64,000 nt of DNA, taken from assembly GCA_030549335.1 (NCBI GenBank), contig CM060189.1:53104917-53168916 (forward strand), in the 5' to 3' direction. The position numbers and the translations under genes were made by a program. Below the pieces are notes generated by a model that saw only the letters and a list, made by a program, of their open reading frames with translations, was not told where the DNA came from and made no database searches. Positions 45,167 to 57,223 of the stretch are shown in pieces (the first letter of the stretch is position 1; the number at the start of each line of letters is the position of its first letter). Source of the DNA: Pontederia crassipes. Lineage: Eukaryota > Streptophyta > Magnoliopsida > Commelinales > Pontederiaceae.

Positions 45167-48100
45167 AGTTTTTGGCGTCGTTGCCAGGGAATTATTCTTT
45201 ACTTACTCCTCTTATTTTCACGCTACTTTGAAACTTTATTTCCTATTACCTTCACCTTTTCTTTAGTTGGGTAAAATTTTCAGGTTACATCTTTTGTACA
45301 TGATTTGATTATCACAAACACATCACTACCTCCTTGATGGCAAAAAGGAAATCGACCACCAGCCAAACATTGAGGAAAATGAAGTTGCTATCCAGCAACA
45401 TAAAGTTCAGACTGAGGCTTCATCAAGTAACAACAACATGGTGCCTCAGCATGTTGATTATGAAGACTTATTCCTAAATCCACGAAGCATTATTTCAAAC
45501 AAGTTTTATCCTCTACTCAAGCAACTCTCCAGACAATCCTATCAAATGAAAATTTTGGAGAGTCAACTTGCAAACCTGCGACATCACAGCAATGAAATGA
45601 AAGATGTCATCACATCACTTCTCAAATTGAAGTCTTCAACTAAGCCAAAAGTTGACCTCAAAGGGATTATGGGTCAAACTATTACATCAACTGAAAGAAA
45701 GCTACAAGCACAAGATCAAAGCTGATGATTCGATTCAATTATTCGATATGGAGCTCAAGTTCGATGCCTTGGAAGCAAAGCTACATGCATTAGAGGGTTA
45801 AGTTGTACAATTGACTTATCTAAATACTGAAGCTTCAAAGTAAATCAACGAGAGCTCGATGATCATCATGTGTTCATGCCACCATCAAGATTCCTATCAA
45901 AGAAGAGGATATCCAAGAACAAAATTTTTAGCAAGGACAACAACTAATGATGGGTTATAAAGGAGACAAGTGCATACATTATTGAAGATGGACAAGTTTG
46001 AAGGAAAATCTCGCCTTCGGAAGTCCCTACTACTCAAACTTCATCTCCAACACTGACTTAGCCACATCCCTCCAAATTCGAAAATCACCAAGAAGAGGAA
46101 GCATGTTATCGACAATAATAAGGACCTCTCCGACAAAGCATTGGAAAATAAAAGAAAAAAATGAAGTGTGCGCCAACACCCGAGACACCAACCAAAATTT
46201 TAAGCACAACAAACCAATGGAGACTCAAGAATAACTCATCAATTCAAGATAATCGACAGGACAATCAACAACTCCAATCTAAAAAAATTACTGTAATTGA
46301 AGAACCACCGGCACCAAACTATGGTACAAGGGTGGAGACGTTGGGCATCATTCACCATTGAATTTGTTGAGCCTCACCACATGAAGTTTTCATTATCACA
46401 TCCCATAAATCCGGTGAGATTGTTCTTTAACTGCAAATTCATATGTTTATTCTGATTTATTATGTTACAGCACATGCGTATCAAAGTCAAGCAAATGACT
46501 AAATTAAAATTATTCTTTCACTCTAAACTCTTAGTTTACATTTTATTTTTCATTTGATTAGATTAGCTTTTCCTTTTCTTAATTTAGTTTCTTAACATCT
46601 TTTTTATCTCTGTTAGTCATTTTTATTTTTATTTGAACTGCCCAACATTGCAAGCGCGATTTTTCAGAAAATTTTTTATCCACATGTCGTTACTAAGTAT
46701 TCACGATTCTCGTTATTCATAGTCACGCAGGGTGGCATATTTCCCATGGGTCTCACATGCCTATAGATTCTTTTGACAGACAACATCATGGGGAATTACA
46801 AGATAGTCATGGGTCTTATAGAAAGTTCACATTCACAACCATTGGTCGTTACACATGATTCACAGGTTATACAATAGATTTGAAACTTCCACATTACCCG
46901 TTTCACAGGTCGTTATGATAGTGTCACGGCCCGTAAGTGAAACCAACAACACACTCTTTTTTCAATTCATGGCCCATTCAAAACATTCACGGTCATCATG
47001 CCCACTACGGTCATTATGAGTTCACATCCGTCACATAGAGGGCCATTACTTTCAATTCATGACGCCAACGACATCAAGATATCGTCGGCTAAGTTCTTCT
47101 CTGTCAAATCTCACCGACAATCCTTGATGTTTTATCCATCATATGTGACCTTCGATGACAATTTGAACCACATTGGCCACTGGCAGAATCTTTGATGATC
47201 TTCACCATCTTCGGTCATCATCTCTCAAACACCCTCCACTTCAACGATGAAGTCCAGCTTCATCCACTCTGGTGAACACATCACCAATCCCAATGACTCA
47301 TTCATGGTTATCTATGATTGACACTTTGTTATTCATTGATGATTAGCTTCGGCGACATCGGTGACCTGTTTCAGAACCATGACCACATAATGATGGAGGC
47401 CATAAGTTGATGATTTCATGACAACTCAATCACCACCCATGTCGCTGACCCTTGACCACCAGTGGATCGCGTAAGCATCATCATCATCAGCAAACTGCCT
47501 GTCAAACCTTCTTCCTATTGAGTCAATCAGAATCAATCAAACAATTGAATTGTATAGGCGATCTTTGATAGCAGCTGCGATGCCTCAAAAAGTATTCAAC
47601 AAATAGAATCAATCACACATTGTGCGGCACATGTATCCTTTGCAACATCATCATTGCTAAATCACCGGTACTCATCTTTTCCTATTGAGTCGTGATCTTT
47701 GATGCCACGCCAACAATGACCACCTCCATATTGACATCTTCAACTATGCACCTTCATGACTGACTGACTGACGATCCTTGACCACCACCTTCAAACTTTG
47801 CTCCACGGAGTGATCGCCCTTTGCTGTAGTCGCCAATTCATTCACCGGCGACGTTCAACTATAAGGATAACTTCATCCAAAGAAGACCAACAAATTTTTA
47901 CTTATGACAAAAATCTTCGACAACTTCAATTGACTCCTCACAAACTCCGATGAAGTACAAAAGAAATGGAGGAAGATGACCAACTCACGACCGTTACAAA
48001 TTGTAACGACCAGGGATTACACAGAAGACAAATCAAATCATGAACCGTTACTCTCTAAGCGTCGATTTTCAACACAAAAGAAATAATAGGGCCGTGAATC

Positions 48101-49672
48101 ACCTCTCATGACCCGTTATAATACCAAGATTGTTACATAATCATAATTCTCCATGAGATGGACAAGAGGCAACATTGCAAGGGTCGTGACGGTCACTTCC
48201 AGAGTTACACGTCATTCATGAACTGTTACAAGCGATCAAGGACGTTATTTTATATTCACAGCCTGTGATAAGAAGTTTTTTTCATTATTATGCTCCAGGA
48301 TAAGAAAGCACCCCTTGCAGTCTACATGCCTTTAAGCAACTCATACTCGGCAGCTCCTACATGTTTGACATTAACACATATACGCTTCTCTCTACGACTT
48401 CCACATCCATCAAATTGAGATATATCATGTTGTCTCTTTTCATTTCCTTCCTTTATTTGTCTTTATCAGGTTTATATTCTCCTCTTTTAGTTTGATTTTA
48501 AACATTAGGGTCAACGTTGAGTTCAAGTTTTGACGAGTTTGCATTTTCATGCATCATGTCTATCTTTTCATGCATATGCTACCATAACGTATTATCTCAT
48601 GTTTTCATATTTGATTTGCATTCCACAAGGAAAATCAATAATATTTAAAATTCAAGACTCAAAAAATTGAAAAAGACAAATATCACATCTTACTATTTCA
48701 TGTATTTTCTTAATTTCAAGAAATATTCAAGGACATCCCGCTATTAACGAAATTCGAAGCACGATTCTTTTATGTTTTATTGCCTTAGTATTGGGTATTT
48801 GGAATGTGAATGTTGCTAAGTAGAACTATGAATATTTGGACAACAAATTATTGTTCATACTCATTTTTTTTTTATTTTCCTTTAGTTTTGATAATATTTA
48901 CCTTTTTATTGAACGCTTAAGTGCTTATTGAGATTATAGTTGGTAAAAAAAACAAAAGAAGCGAACATAATAAAAGAGGGTTAGTTGAACCACAACGAAA
49001 ACAAATAAAAAAGAAATAAAGAAATATAAAAGTGTCATCTGAACCTTGGTGTGTCCGGGTGATTAGATCCGTAGAATTCTTGCCTAAAAACCTAAGGGCA
49101 ATTGCTTTGGGATCCATCGGTCGAAAGTCTGTTACATGGATCACCTTGTGCAATATGAAGCACATGAGTACCAAATCAATGAAAAATAAAGAAATAAGTG
49201 TTATATGGAACCTTGATATGTCCAAGTGATTAGACCTGTAGGGATTCTTGTCTAGCGACCTAAGGACACTACTGTGGGATTCGTTTGTCGAAACCTAGTT
49301 ACATAGACCACCTTGTCAATATGGAGAATCTCACAAATCAACCAGAAAAAAGTGAAAAAGTGGATGAAAATATCAAAAGATTTAAAGTGAAAATGTATAA
49401 ACTCAGTATGCACTTATGTTTTTTTAACATTGAGCTCTTATTTGATAGACTGTATATTTACTTGTATGAGCTTATATGTCCAATATTCAGAAATTCTACA
49501 AGGTTGTGTCATTGGAATGATGGAAAGATGATTTGGCGATGGATGTATAAACTAAAGTGCTAACAAAAGTAGATAACTCATAGGGTGGAAGCGATGATGA
49601 ACCTTCTTGGATTTTTGAGCTTTTTCTTGAATATTTCTTGAAGACAAGCAAATATCTAAGCTTGGGAAAATT
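45167..49672 (+). other. Interior of element B, no pol domains
   Basis: The primer site at about 45169 is followed by a region with short, disconnected open stretches. The largest, 45438-45725, encodes 95 aa rich in K, S and Q with a heptad-like section (LLKQLSRQSYQMKILESQLA) that may form a coiled coil, perhaps a gag relic. About 46660-48260 is non-coding with many CACG/CGTGA and TCACGG motifs. About 49005-49330 is a two-unit tandem repeat. I see no RT, protease or integrase motif. Confidence 0.55.
49005..49330 (+). repeat. Two-unit tandem repeat of about 170 bp in element B
   Basis: The units start near 49010 and 49181 with AAAAATAAAGAAATA. Both run through GTGTCATCTGAACCTTG.TGTGTCC.GTGATTAGA-type sequence, ATTCTTG.CTA, ..CCTAAGG.CA and GTTACAT.GA.CACCTTG. 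They are diverged by about a fifth. Confidence 0.75.
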
Positions 49673-51315
49673 TGATACATACAAATTCCAACATATATTA
49701 GTATTGCATTTAATCTTATTTCAAATCATTTATCTAATAGCATGCATCATTTTATGAGCTTATTTACATTAGTTTTACAAAATTCAAAAATCTACCCAAA
49801 TATTATATTTTATTGTCTAGGAAACAAGAAAAATGAAGTATGAAACCAATGGAGAAAATCACGCTCAAACTAAAATTAAAACACAGCTAGAAAGTGAAAA
49901 ATAGTAAAGCTGTCAAGGATTTGAATTGTGTTGTTACGAGTGAGCCATGGAGAATTTGTCACGATCATGAAATAGGACCATGAAATAATAATAACGGGCA
50001 TTAAACTGCATTTTTTTCACTCTAGGAAGTTGTTTTTCATGATTAGCCTATCACGAGCTGTGAAATTCATAATTCTTATGAAAATCGTACACTTTAAGGA
50101 CCACGAAAATCCTTTCATGGGCAGTGAAAACTTATTTCTAATTTGATTCGAACACTGTTTAGGCAGTGAGAACCATATTACAGGTCATGACGAACTCTGG
50201 ATTTGAGATTTGAAAGAATTTGAAATGCACAAGGACTCTAACTCATACCGTATGTCCTAGGGATCAATTGGAAAGATTTTATGGCTAAAAAAATTGGAGT
50301 TTGATAGGGCCAAAAACTCATATTTAATTCAGCTCTGAAAATCCAATCATATGGAAACCTTAATCATTATAAATAGAGGCTTTCTACCACCTGGAGAGAG
50401 AAGATGCTAAGCTTGCAACCTGTGCGTTGAAGATAAAAACATGAGAGAAATTTGAAGAACAATTAAAAGGACTTTTTGTGCGGTGATCTCAGGTGAGGAT
50501 CGTGCAACAATTTTTAGTTTCGTTCCTAGGAGTACTTTCAATTTGGGATGAATCAATTCATGCTTAAAAGTCCAATCTTTTTAATCTTTGTAATCTGGTC
50601 AATTCGGTTGTATTTTTCATAGTTTATTTCTACAAAAGACTTATTGTTAAGACAACTTGTGAACCTTTATGTAGTTTTGACTATAGTTTGTTTAACTTTT
50701 AAGAACATGATTGTTGTGTTTAAGGATTTTCATTAGTTTTATTTGAATCATTAGTTAATTATTAGCTGGACGATGTGATCAATTATTAATTCATAATTTT
50801 CTTTAAGCAATTCATATCATAATCTTAGTAGAGCCGGACAGAGTATTAGATTATGTGGTCTGCCAAGTTGATTCGGATGAGCAGTTTAGTAGTATAGGAA
50901 TCACAACTCGTAGCATTTTAATCTAACTAGAATTGAGAGTAAAGCCGAGTGGAGTATTCTCATCTTATTAGGATTAAGAATAGTTGATTTACCCAGTTAG
51001 GAAGATTATACTTTGGGTGTTCCTAATTCATTTAAAAGTTGAATATGATTATTTTTCGATTAAATCATTTGCTACAGAAGTGAAACAAGTTTGGTCTTAA
51101 TCATTTTAACCCATCCTAAAGACCCTAGACATTAGTAATTTAGTTTATTTTTAGTATTTTATTTTCTACAACTTTTTAACCCAAACCATGTTGTCTCTTA
51201 TTAGTCTCTAAAATTAGTTTAGTTCAGTAAGTTAATTCCTCATGGTTTCGACACTTTACTACTTGAGCGTCTAGTGCACTTGCTAGAATTTTAATTGTTA
51301 CCAATTCTAACATCA
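49673..51315 (+). repeat. 3' LTR of element B
   Basis: Starts TGATACATACAAATTCC after a purine-rich tract and ends TTCTAACATCA. Carries a TATA box at 50368-50375. It is the uninterrupted counterpart of 28532-29972 plus 44954-45166. Confidence 0.88.
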
Positions 51316-51381
51316 TGCGGTGAAGAGAAATGTTGATCTCTTCATGGGGCACAACATGTAGAAGTGGTAATGAGTTCCTAA

Positions 51382-52600
51382 TGCATGCATTTTCATACAT
51401 GTTTTACATGCATCATTTAGGCTATTTTTCATAATTTTTATCATTGCATACATCTATTTTATTCTTTATTTTCTTAAATTCTTTTGAGTCCAAAGCTACC
51501 CACTTGTGTTCTATTTTATTCTCAGAATCATTATTTTGGAGGTGCAAAGCCATCGGATCGAAAAAAGCATGCAAAATGGAGCACGAAGAGCATGTATGAT
51601 TGAGTCAAGAAGAACACGGGCCAGGCTGGCATCATACTCGGACAGGGTTGGTGTGAAAACTCAATTCCAAATTGCTTTCCCTCCAAAAGTAAAATCTAGA
51701 TAGAACCCCCCGGCCCGAGTTCAGTTCAATCAGCCAAACTGACGGACGATTGTAGTTTTTTGGCCAACTTTCACTCAATTTTAAGCCGTGATTTCAACTT
51801 GGAACCCTAAAAGGCTGCCACCCCTATAAATAGGGGCGTACCACGAACTAAGAAGCATGCAATCTCAGAGCTTGAAGCCTAGACGCACCAAAAATAAGAG
51901 ACAAAGTTCTACTATAGTTTTTTGGCCAACTTTCACTCAATTTTAAGCCGTGATTTCAACTTGGAACTCTAAAAGGCTGCCACCCCTATAAATAGGGGCG
52001 TACCACGAACCTAAGAAGCATGCAATCTCAGAGCTTGAAGCCTAGACGCACCAAAAATAAGAGACAAAGTTCTACTGCGTGCTACTACAAATCAATCGAA
52101 GAACTAGAAATTTTGAGATTTCGGACGATAGTTTAGAGCTTTCGACCAAGACTTGTTCTAGAGACGTCCACCACTACCTAGGAGTTTGATTTATAATTTT
52201 CAATCTTTATTTTATTTTTTTCTCCCTCAAATTTTATGTTAATTCTTGTGATTATGGATTAGTTTAGTTGTTAGATGAAGACTACGTTGAACCTCATTTT
52301 TTTATCTTAATATATTTTGTTATTTAGATTTTTGACTACATGGTTATGATGTTCGTTTCATGCTTTATCTGAGTTGAATAGTTTCTTGCATTAATTTTAT
52401 ATTATTTTGCATGATAATCGCAAGAAACAATTGAACAATTCATGTCGAATTCTTCTCTATGAAGAACCCGGCGAGTTAGTACTAACCCAGGCTGATTTCC
52501 TTCATTACTTTGCGTCGAAGTAAATTTTAGTCATGACTCAGGTCGAGTTCTATTGTTTTGAATTTTTTGTTAGAAAATTAACTTTAATTGCTAAAATTGT
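51382..52600 (+). mobile_element. LTR fragment of another, unassigned element
   Basis: Starts TGCATGCATTTTCATACATG, a start type like those of the B LTR and of 63077, and contains a promoter-like part with TATA boxes, followed by transcribed-leader-like sequence. It runs directly into the partial pol of element C at about 52600. No partner LTR or target duplication was identified. It may be a 5' LTR whose interior was lost. Confidence 0.5.
51753..52077 (+). repeat. 162-bp tandem duplication containing a TATA box
   Basis: 51753-51914 and 51915-52077 are almost identical, each with CCCCTATAAATAGGGGCGTA. The TATA boxes are at 51825-51832 and 51987-51994, followed by the same presumed transcript start. 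The core promoter of this LTR is therefore present twice. Confidence 0.9.
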
Positions 52601-55600
52601 ATCAGCAAGTTTCTACAATAATTTCCATTGAAGACCCATTGCAAATGTGCCTAATGTTTGATCACTTGAAGGAAATAGAGGATCCAAAGGCTAAGGCATG
52701 CCAATTTGAGTTGAATTCCCTCAAATTAGTGGACAAATCAGAATTTCAGAATGAGGTGCAACAGGTTATCACTGCTGAACTCCAACCCAATTCAACTCAA
52801 GACAACTCTTCTAAATTGGAGCTCAAGCCTCTTCCTAGCAACCTGAAGTATGAATTCTTAGGAGAGAATTCAACATTTCCAGTAATTATCAATGCCAATT
52901 TGCCAAAGGACCAAGTGCATGAGCTGCTGAAAAGATTGAAGCTGTACAGGGAGGTAATAGGCTATTCAATTTAAGATATTAAGGGTATTAATCCCTCAAT
53001 TTGCATGCACATGATCCTTATGGAGGACAACTACAAGCCCTCAATTAAATGCCAAAGAAGACTCAATCTAGTCATGAAGGAGGTTGTCAAGAAGGAGGTG
53101 CTGAAGTTGTTGAATGCTGGAATTATTTGCTTCATTTCAGATAGTGAATGGGTCAGCCCTGTCCAAGTTGTGCCAAAGAAAGGAGGGATTACAATAGTCA
53201 AATCAGATTCAGATGAGTTGATCTCTACTAGGACAGTGACAGGGTGGAGAATGTGTATTGATTTCAGAAAATTGAACAAGGCAACCAGGAAGGACCACTT
53301 CCCACTCCCCTTCATTGATCAGATGCTTGAGAGGTTGGCCAAGCACTCTCACTTTTGTTATTTGGATGGCTATTCAGGCTTCTTGCAGATTCCAATCCAT
53401 CCACAAGACCAGGACAAGACTACCTTCACTTGTCCATATGGGACATTTGCATATAGAAGGATGCCATTTGGATTGTGCAATGCCCCTGCCACATTTCAGA
53501 GGTGCATGATGTCCATCTTTTCATATTTCATTGAGTACATTATGGAGGTGTTTATGGACGATTTTTCAGTTTATGGGGATTCCTTTGAGGCTTGTTTGGA
53601 AAATTTGACAAAGGTGCTACAAAGGTGCAGGGAATCCAATTTGATTCTGAATTGGGAAAAATGCCACTTCATGGTTCAAGAAGAAGTTGTGTTAGGCCAC
53701 ATTGTATCCAGTAGAGGGAATGAAATGGACAAAGCAAAGATTGAGATCATTGAAAATCTACCACCTCCAAAGAATGTGAAGGCTATAAGGAGTTTCTTGG
53801 GCCATGCTGGTTTTTATAGGAGGTTTATCAAAAACTTTTCAATGATAACCAGACCCCTCACAAGGTTGCTAGCAAAGGATGTTGAGTTCAATTTTGATGA
53901 AGATTGTATGAAGGCCTTTATTCAGTTGAAAGAAGCCCTCATTTCAGCTCCTATAGTGCAACCACCAGATTGGTCACTACCCTTTGAAATCATGTGTGAT
54001 GCATCTGACCAGGTAGTAGGGGCAGTGCTAGGACAAACCGAGGATAAGAAACATTATCATTTGCTATGCTAGCGAGACATTAGATGAGGCTCAAGTCAAT
54101 TATGCCACTACTGAAAAGGAACTATTGGCTGTAGTGTTTGCGTTTGATAAGTTCAGATCTTGTCTAATTGGAGCCAAGGTAATTGTGTACACTGACCACC
54201 AAGCAGTGAGGCACCTGATCAGAAAGAAAGAATCCAAACCAAGACTTATAAGATGGATTATACTGCTGCAAGAGTTTGATGTGGAAATCAGGGACAAAAG
54301 AGGGATAGAAAATTTGGTTGCTGACCATTTGTCAAGAATGGAAGGAACTCAGAATTCTCCATCAATTCCTATCAATGACTCATTCCCTGATGACTTTCTA
54401 ATGGCCATATCAGCTGCTCCAACTCCTTGGTATGCTGACATTGTCAATTATCTGGCATGTGGAGTCATTCCACCTAAGTACTCCTATCAACAGAAGAAGA
54501 AGCTCTTCCATGACATCAAAGACTTCTATTGGGATGATCTACTCTTGTTTAATAAGTCCCCTGATGGCATTTTCAGAAGGTGTGTGCTAGAAGCTGAATT
54601 CCAATCCATTTTGTATGAATGCCACTGATCTCCATATGGTGGACATGGAGCTACCCAAAAGACAACTGCTAAGGTTCTACAATTTGGTTTCTATTGGCCT
54701 TCCTTATTCAAAGATGCTCACATGTATGTCAAAGGCTGTGATGTGTGCCAAAGAGCGGCTTCAATCTCCAAGAGGAATGAAATGCCACAAATGAGATTCT
54801 AGAAGTTGAAATTTTTTATGTTTGGGGCATTGATTACATGGGACCCTTCCCTAGCTCCTTTGGATGCAAATTCATATTGTTGGCTGTTGATTATGTGTCC
54901 AAATGGATAGAGGCCATCCCCACTATAGTTGCTGATTCCAGAGCTGTTATCAAGTTGTTCAAGGACATTATCTTTCCAAGATTTGGAGTGCCAAGGGTGG
55001 TTATCAGTGATGGAGGCAGCCACTTTATAAAAAGATATTTTGAGACCCTCTTAAGCAAGTATGGGGTAAGGCATAAAGTTTCAACAGCTTATCACCCTCA
55101 AACAAATGGCCAAGCTGAAATTTCAAATAGAGAAATCAAAGCCATTTTGGAGAAAATAGTTTCATTAACTAGAAAGGATTGGAGCACCAAGTTGAATGAT
55201 GCACTTTGGGCCTATAGGACAGCTTATAAATCTCCAATTGGTGTCTCCCCATATAAGTTGGTTTATGGAAAAACATGCCACTTGCCAATTGAACTCAAAC
55301 ACAAGGCATATTGGGCTGTCAATGCACTAAATTTTGATATGCATGCTTGTGAACAGAAAAGACTCTTGCAAATTGATGAATTGGATGAGATTAGGCTCAA
55401 TGCCTACTATAATTCAGAATTCTACAAGGAAAGGACCAAGAGATGGCATGATAGCAGGATTCTGAAGAAGGATTTCAAAGTTGGAGACCTTGTGTTGCTA
55501 TTTAATTCAAGGCTCAAGTTGTTTCTTAGAAAATTGAAGTCTAGATGGAGTGGACCCTTCAAAGTCCACAAGGTTTATCCTTTTGGGGCTGTGGACCTTG

Positions 55601-55722
55601 TCAATGACAATGCTGACATATTCAATGTTAATGGACAAAGATTGAAGTTATATAACCCCACAACCATGGATTCAACTAAGGAGGTGCTGATTTTGCAAGA
55701 TCCCCTACAATTGCCTAGTTGA
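52588..55722 (+). pseudogene. Athila-like partial pol of element C
   Basis: Closely related to the element A pol. RT shows GWRMCIDFRKLNKATRKDHF, MPFGLCNAPATFQRCM and FMDDFSVYG. RNase H shows [15 protein letters not shown] and TDHQAVRHL. Integrase shows the GHGAT finger region, core [25 protein letters not shown] and [14 protein letters not shown]. Most of each domain is present but not in one open frame. A fossil. Confidence 0.9.
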
Positions 55723-57223
55723 ACTCCAATTCAACAATGTCTAGCCTAAGACATTGAAGTAGGGCACTTCTTGGGAGGTAACCCAAGCCATTTTATACCT
55801 AATCTTTATGTTTTGTAGGAATAAGTCAGGGAGGAATCAGATTAATAAGTCAGGGAGTACCTCTACCCTCAATTTTAATTTTCTCACTGAAATCCCAATG
55901 ATAACTGATATTATCTTTTCCCTCATGCTGCAATTATCATATTTACATCTGGATTATCATTCATATCAATTATCAAAATCCATCACTACTGAATTTCAAT
56001 TCATTTCAAATGCATTATTGAATTGTGCACCCCAAAAATCTGATATTGCAGATTTCATTATTATCCTTTATTTCTCTACAGGATTAGTTGCAATTCATGA
56101 AGTATAGATCACCCAAAGCCTCTGATTGAGATGCAAGAACCATTGGAAGGGATCAAATGCAAAATTCCATGAATTTCATACCCTCCCAACCCTCTCCCTT
56201 TCCTATCTTTTTCATCACTGTGGACAGTGCTGAGAGTGAGCTTGGGGGAGGAAATCTGGTGCTTTACACCATATTTTCAATCTATTTTAATGCCTATATA
56301 ATCAATTATCACTAGGTTATCACTGTTTGAACAAGTTATCATTGATTTCACTCGGTTATCACTAGTTTTAACAAGTTATCACTGGTTATCATTTCTTGGG
56401 CTCAATTCAATTCATGCATTCATTCTAACTCTAAAATGGGTGTACACTCCAATACCAAGTGGTCAATTTGGCCATTAGTCTTCTTACTTTAATCAACTTA
56501 TTAATTCAGGTGCATTTGAATTAAATTTCAGCTAAAAAATTTTCTTTTTGTGGGTAACACTAGCTGACATTCATGGAATGGATTGAATTAGCAATATATG
56601 ATGTCTAGAAAGGAGTCAAGGCTCTTGCTGCCATGTTAAATAGGAAAACTTGACTTTTTGGAAAAAGGAATCTAAACCTTACTTGAGTTTGAACTATTGC
56701 TCACTTCATGAACAGAATAGAAAAAGGAAAATGGAGAAAAGAAAAAAAGTGAAAAATTGCATTTTGCATTGCATGCATGCATAAATAAAGAGAGTGCAAT
56801 TCCAAAAAGGAACCTCTCCTGAATAAAGCCAGGATTTTTATCCTGTGACCGGCACGAATAAAAATCAGCTCTTGACCTATTTACTTGCATTTCATGAATA
56901 AAAGTCAGGTGTTAAACATGTTAAGTAGTGGAAAATCTGTTCATGAAGAGATTTGTAGTTCAACCTTTTTGTAAAGTTGATAATTCCTGAAATTCAAACT
57001 TGTTACTGCTAGTACTTCTTCCATGGCTTAAATTTTCTTTAGCCTCTGTGATTCCCTAACTAGAAAATAAGTTTTGGAAAGAATGAAGTGTTGGCAAAGT
57101 GGGAAACTCATTGGACTTAGATCAGCTGGTTTTGAATTCATTTGTGGACTGTTAATTCAAGTTTGTTCTTAATTTTTGAATGTTTTGTTTGAGGACAAGC
57201 AAAAGGCTAAGCTTGGGGGAGTT
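55723..57223 (+). other. Non-coding 3' part of element C
   Basis: Contains a local cluster of GTTATCACT / AAGTTATCATT motifs at about 56300-56400, the reverse complement of the motif abundant in the element A LTRs. No env-like frame is seen. Ends in the purine tract before the LTR. Confidence 0.6.

Larger units (their letters stand above)
28532..51315 (+). mobile_element. Element B: LTR element without recognisable pol
   Basis: LTRs of about 1.65 kb. The 5' copy is 28532-29972 plus 44954-45166, interrupted by element A; the 3' copy is 49673-51315. The presumed target duplication is TGAGG (28527-28531) against TGCGG (51316-51320). A primer site TTTTTGGCGTCGTTGCCAGG follows the 5' LTR at about 45169 and is close to the Athila-type site. 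A purine-rich tract precedes the 3' LTR. The 4.5-kb interior has no RT, protease or integrase, so it looks non-autonomous. LTR divergence is moderate. Confidence 0.8.

Noticed and set aside
45438-45725. Host gene inside element B
   Set aside because: The position just after the primer site and the composition fit a gag relic better. There is no host family pattern.
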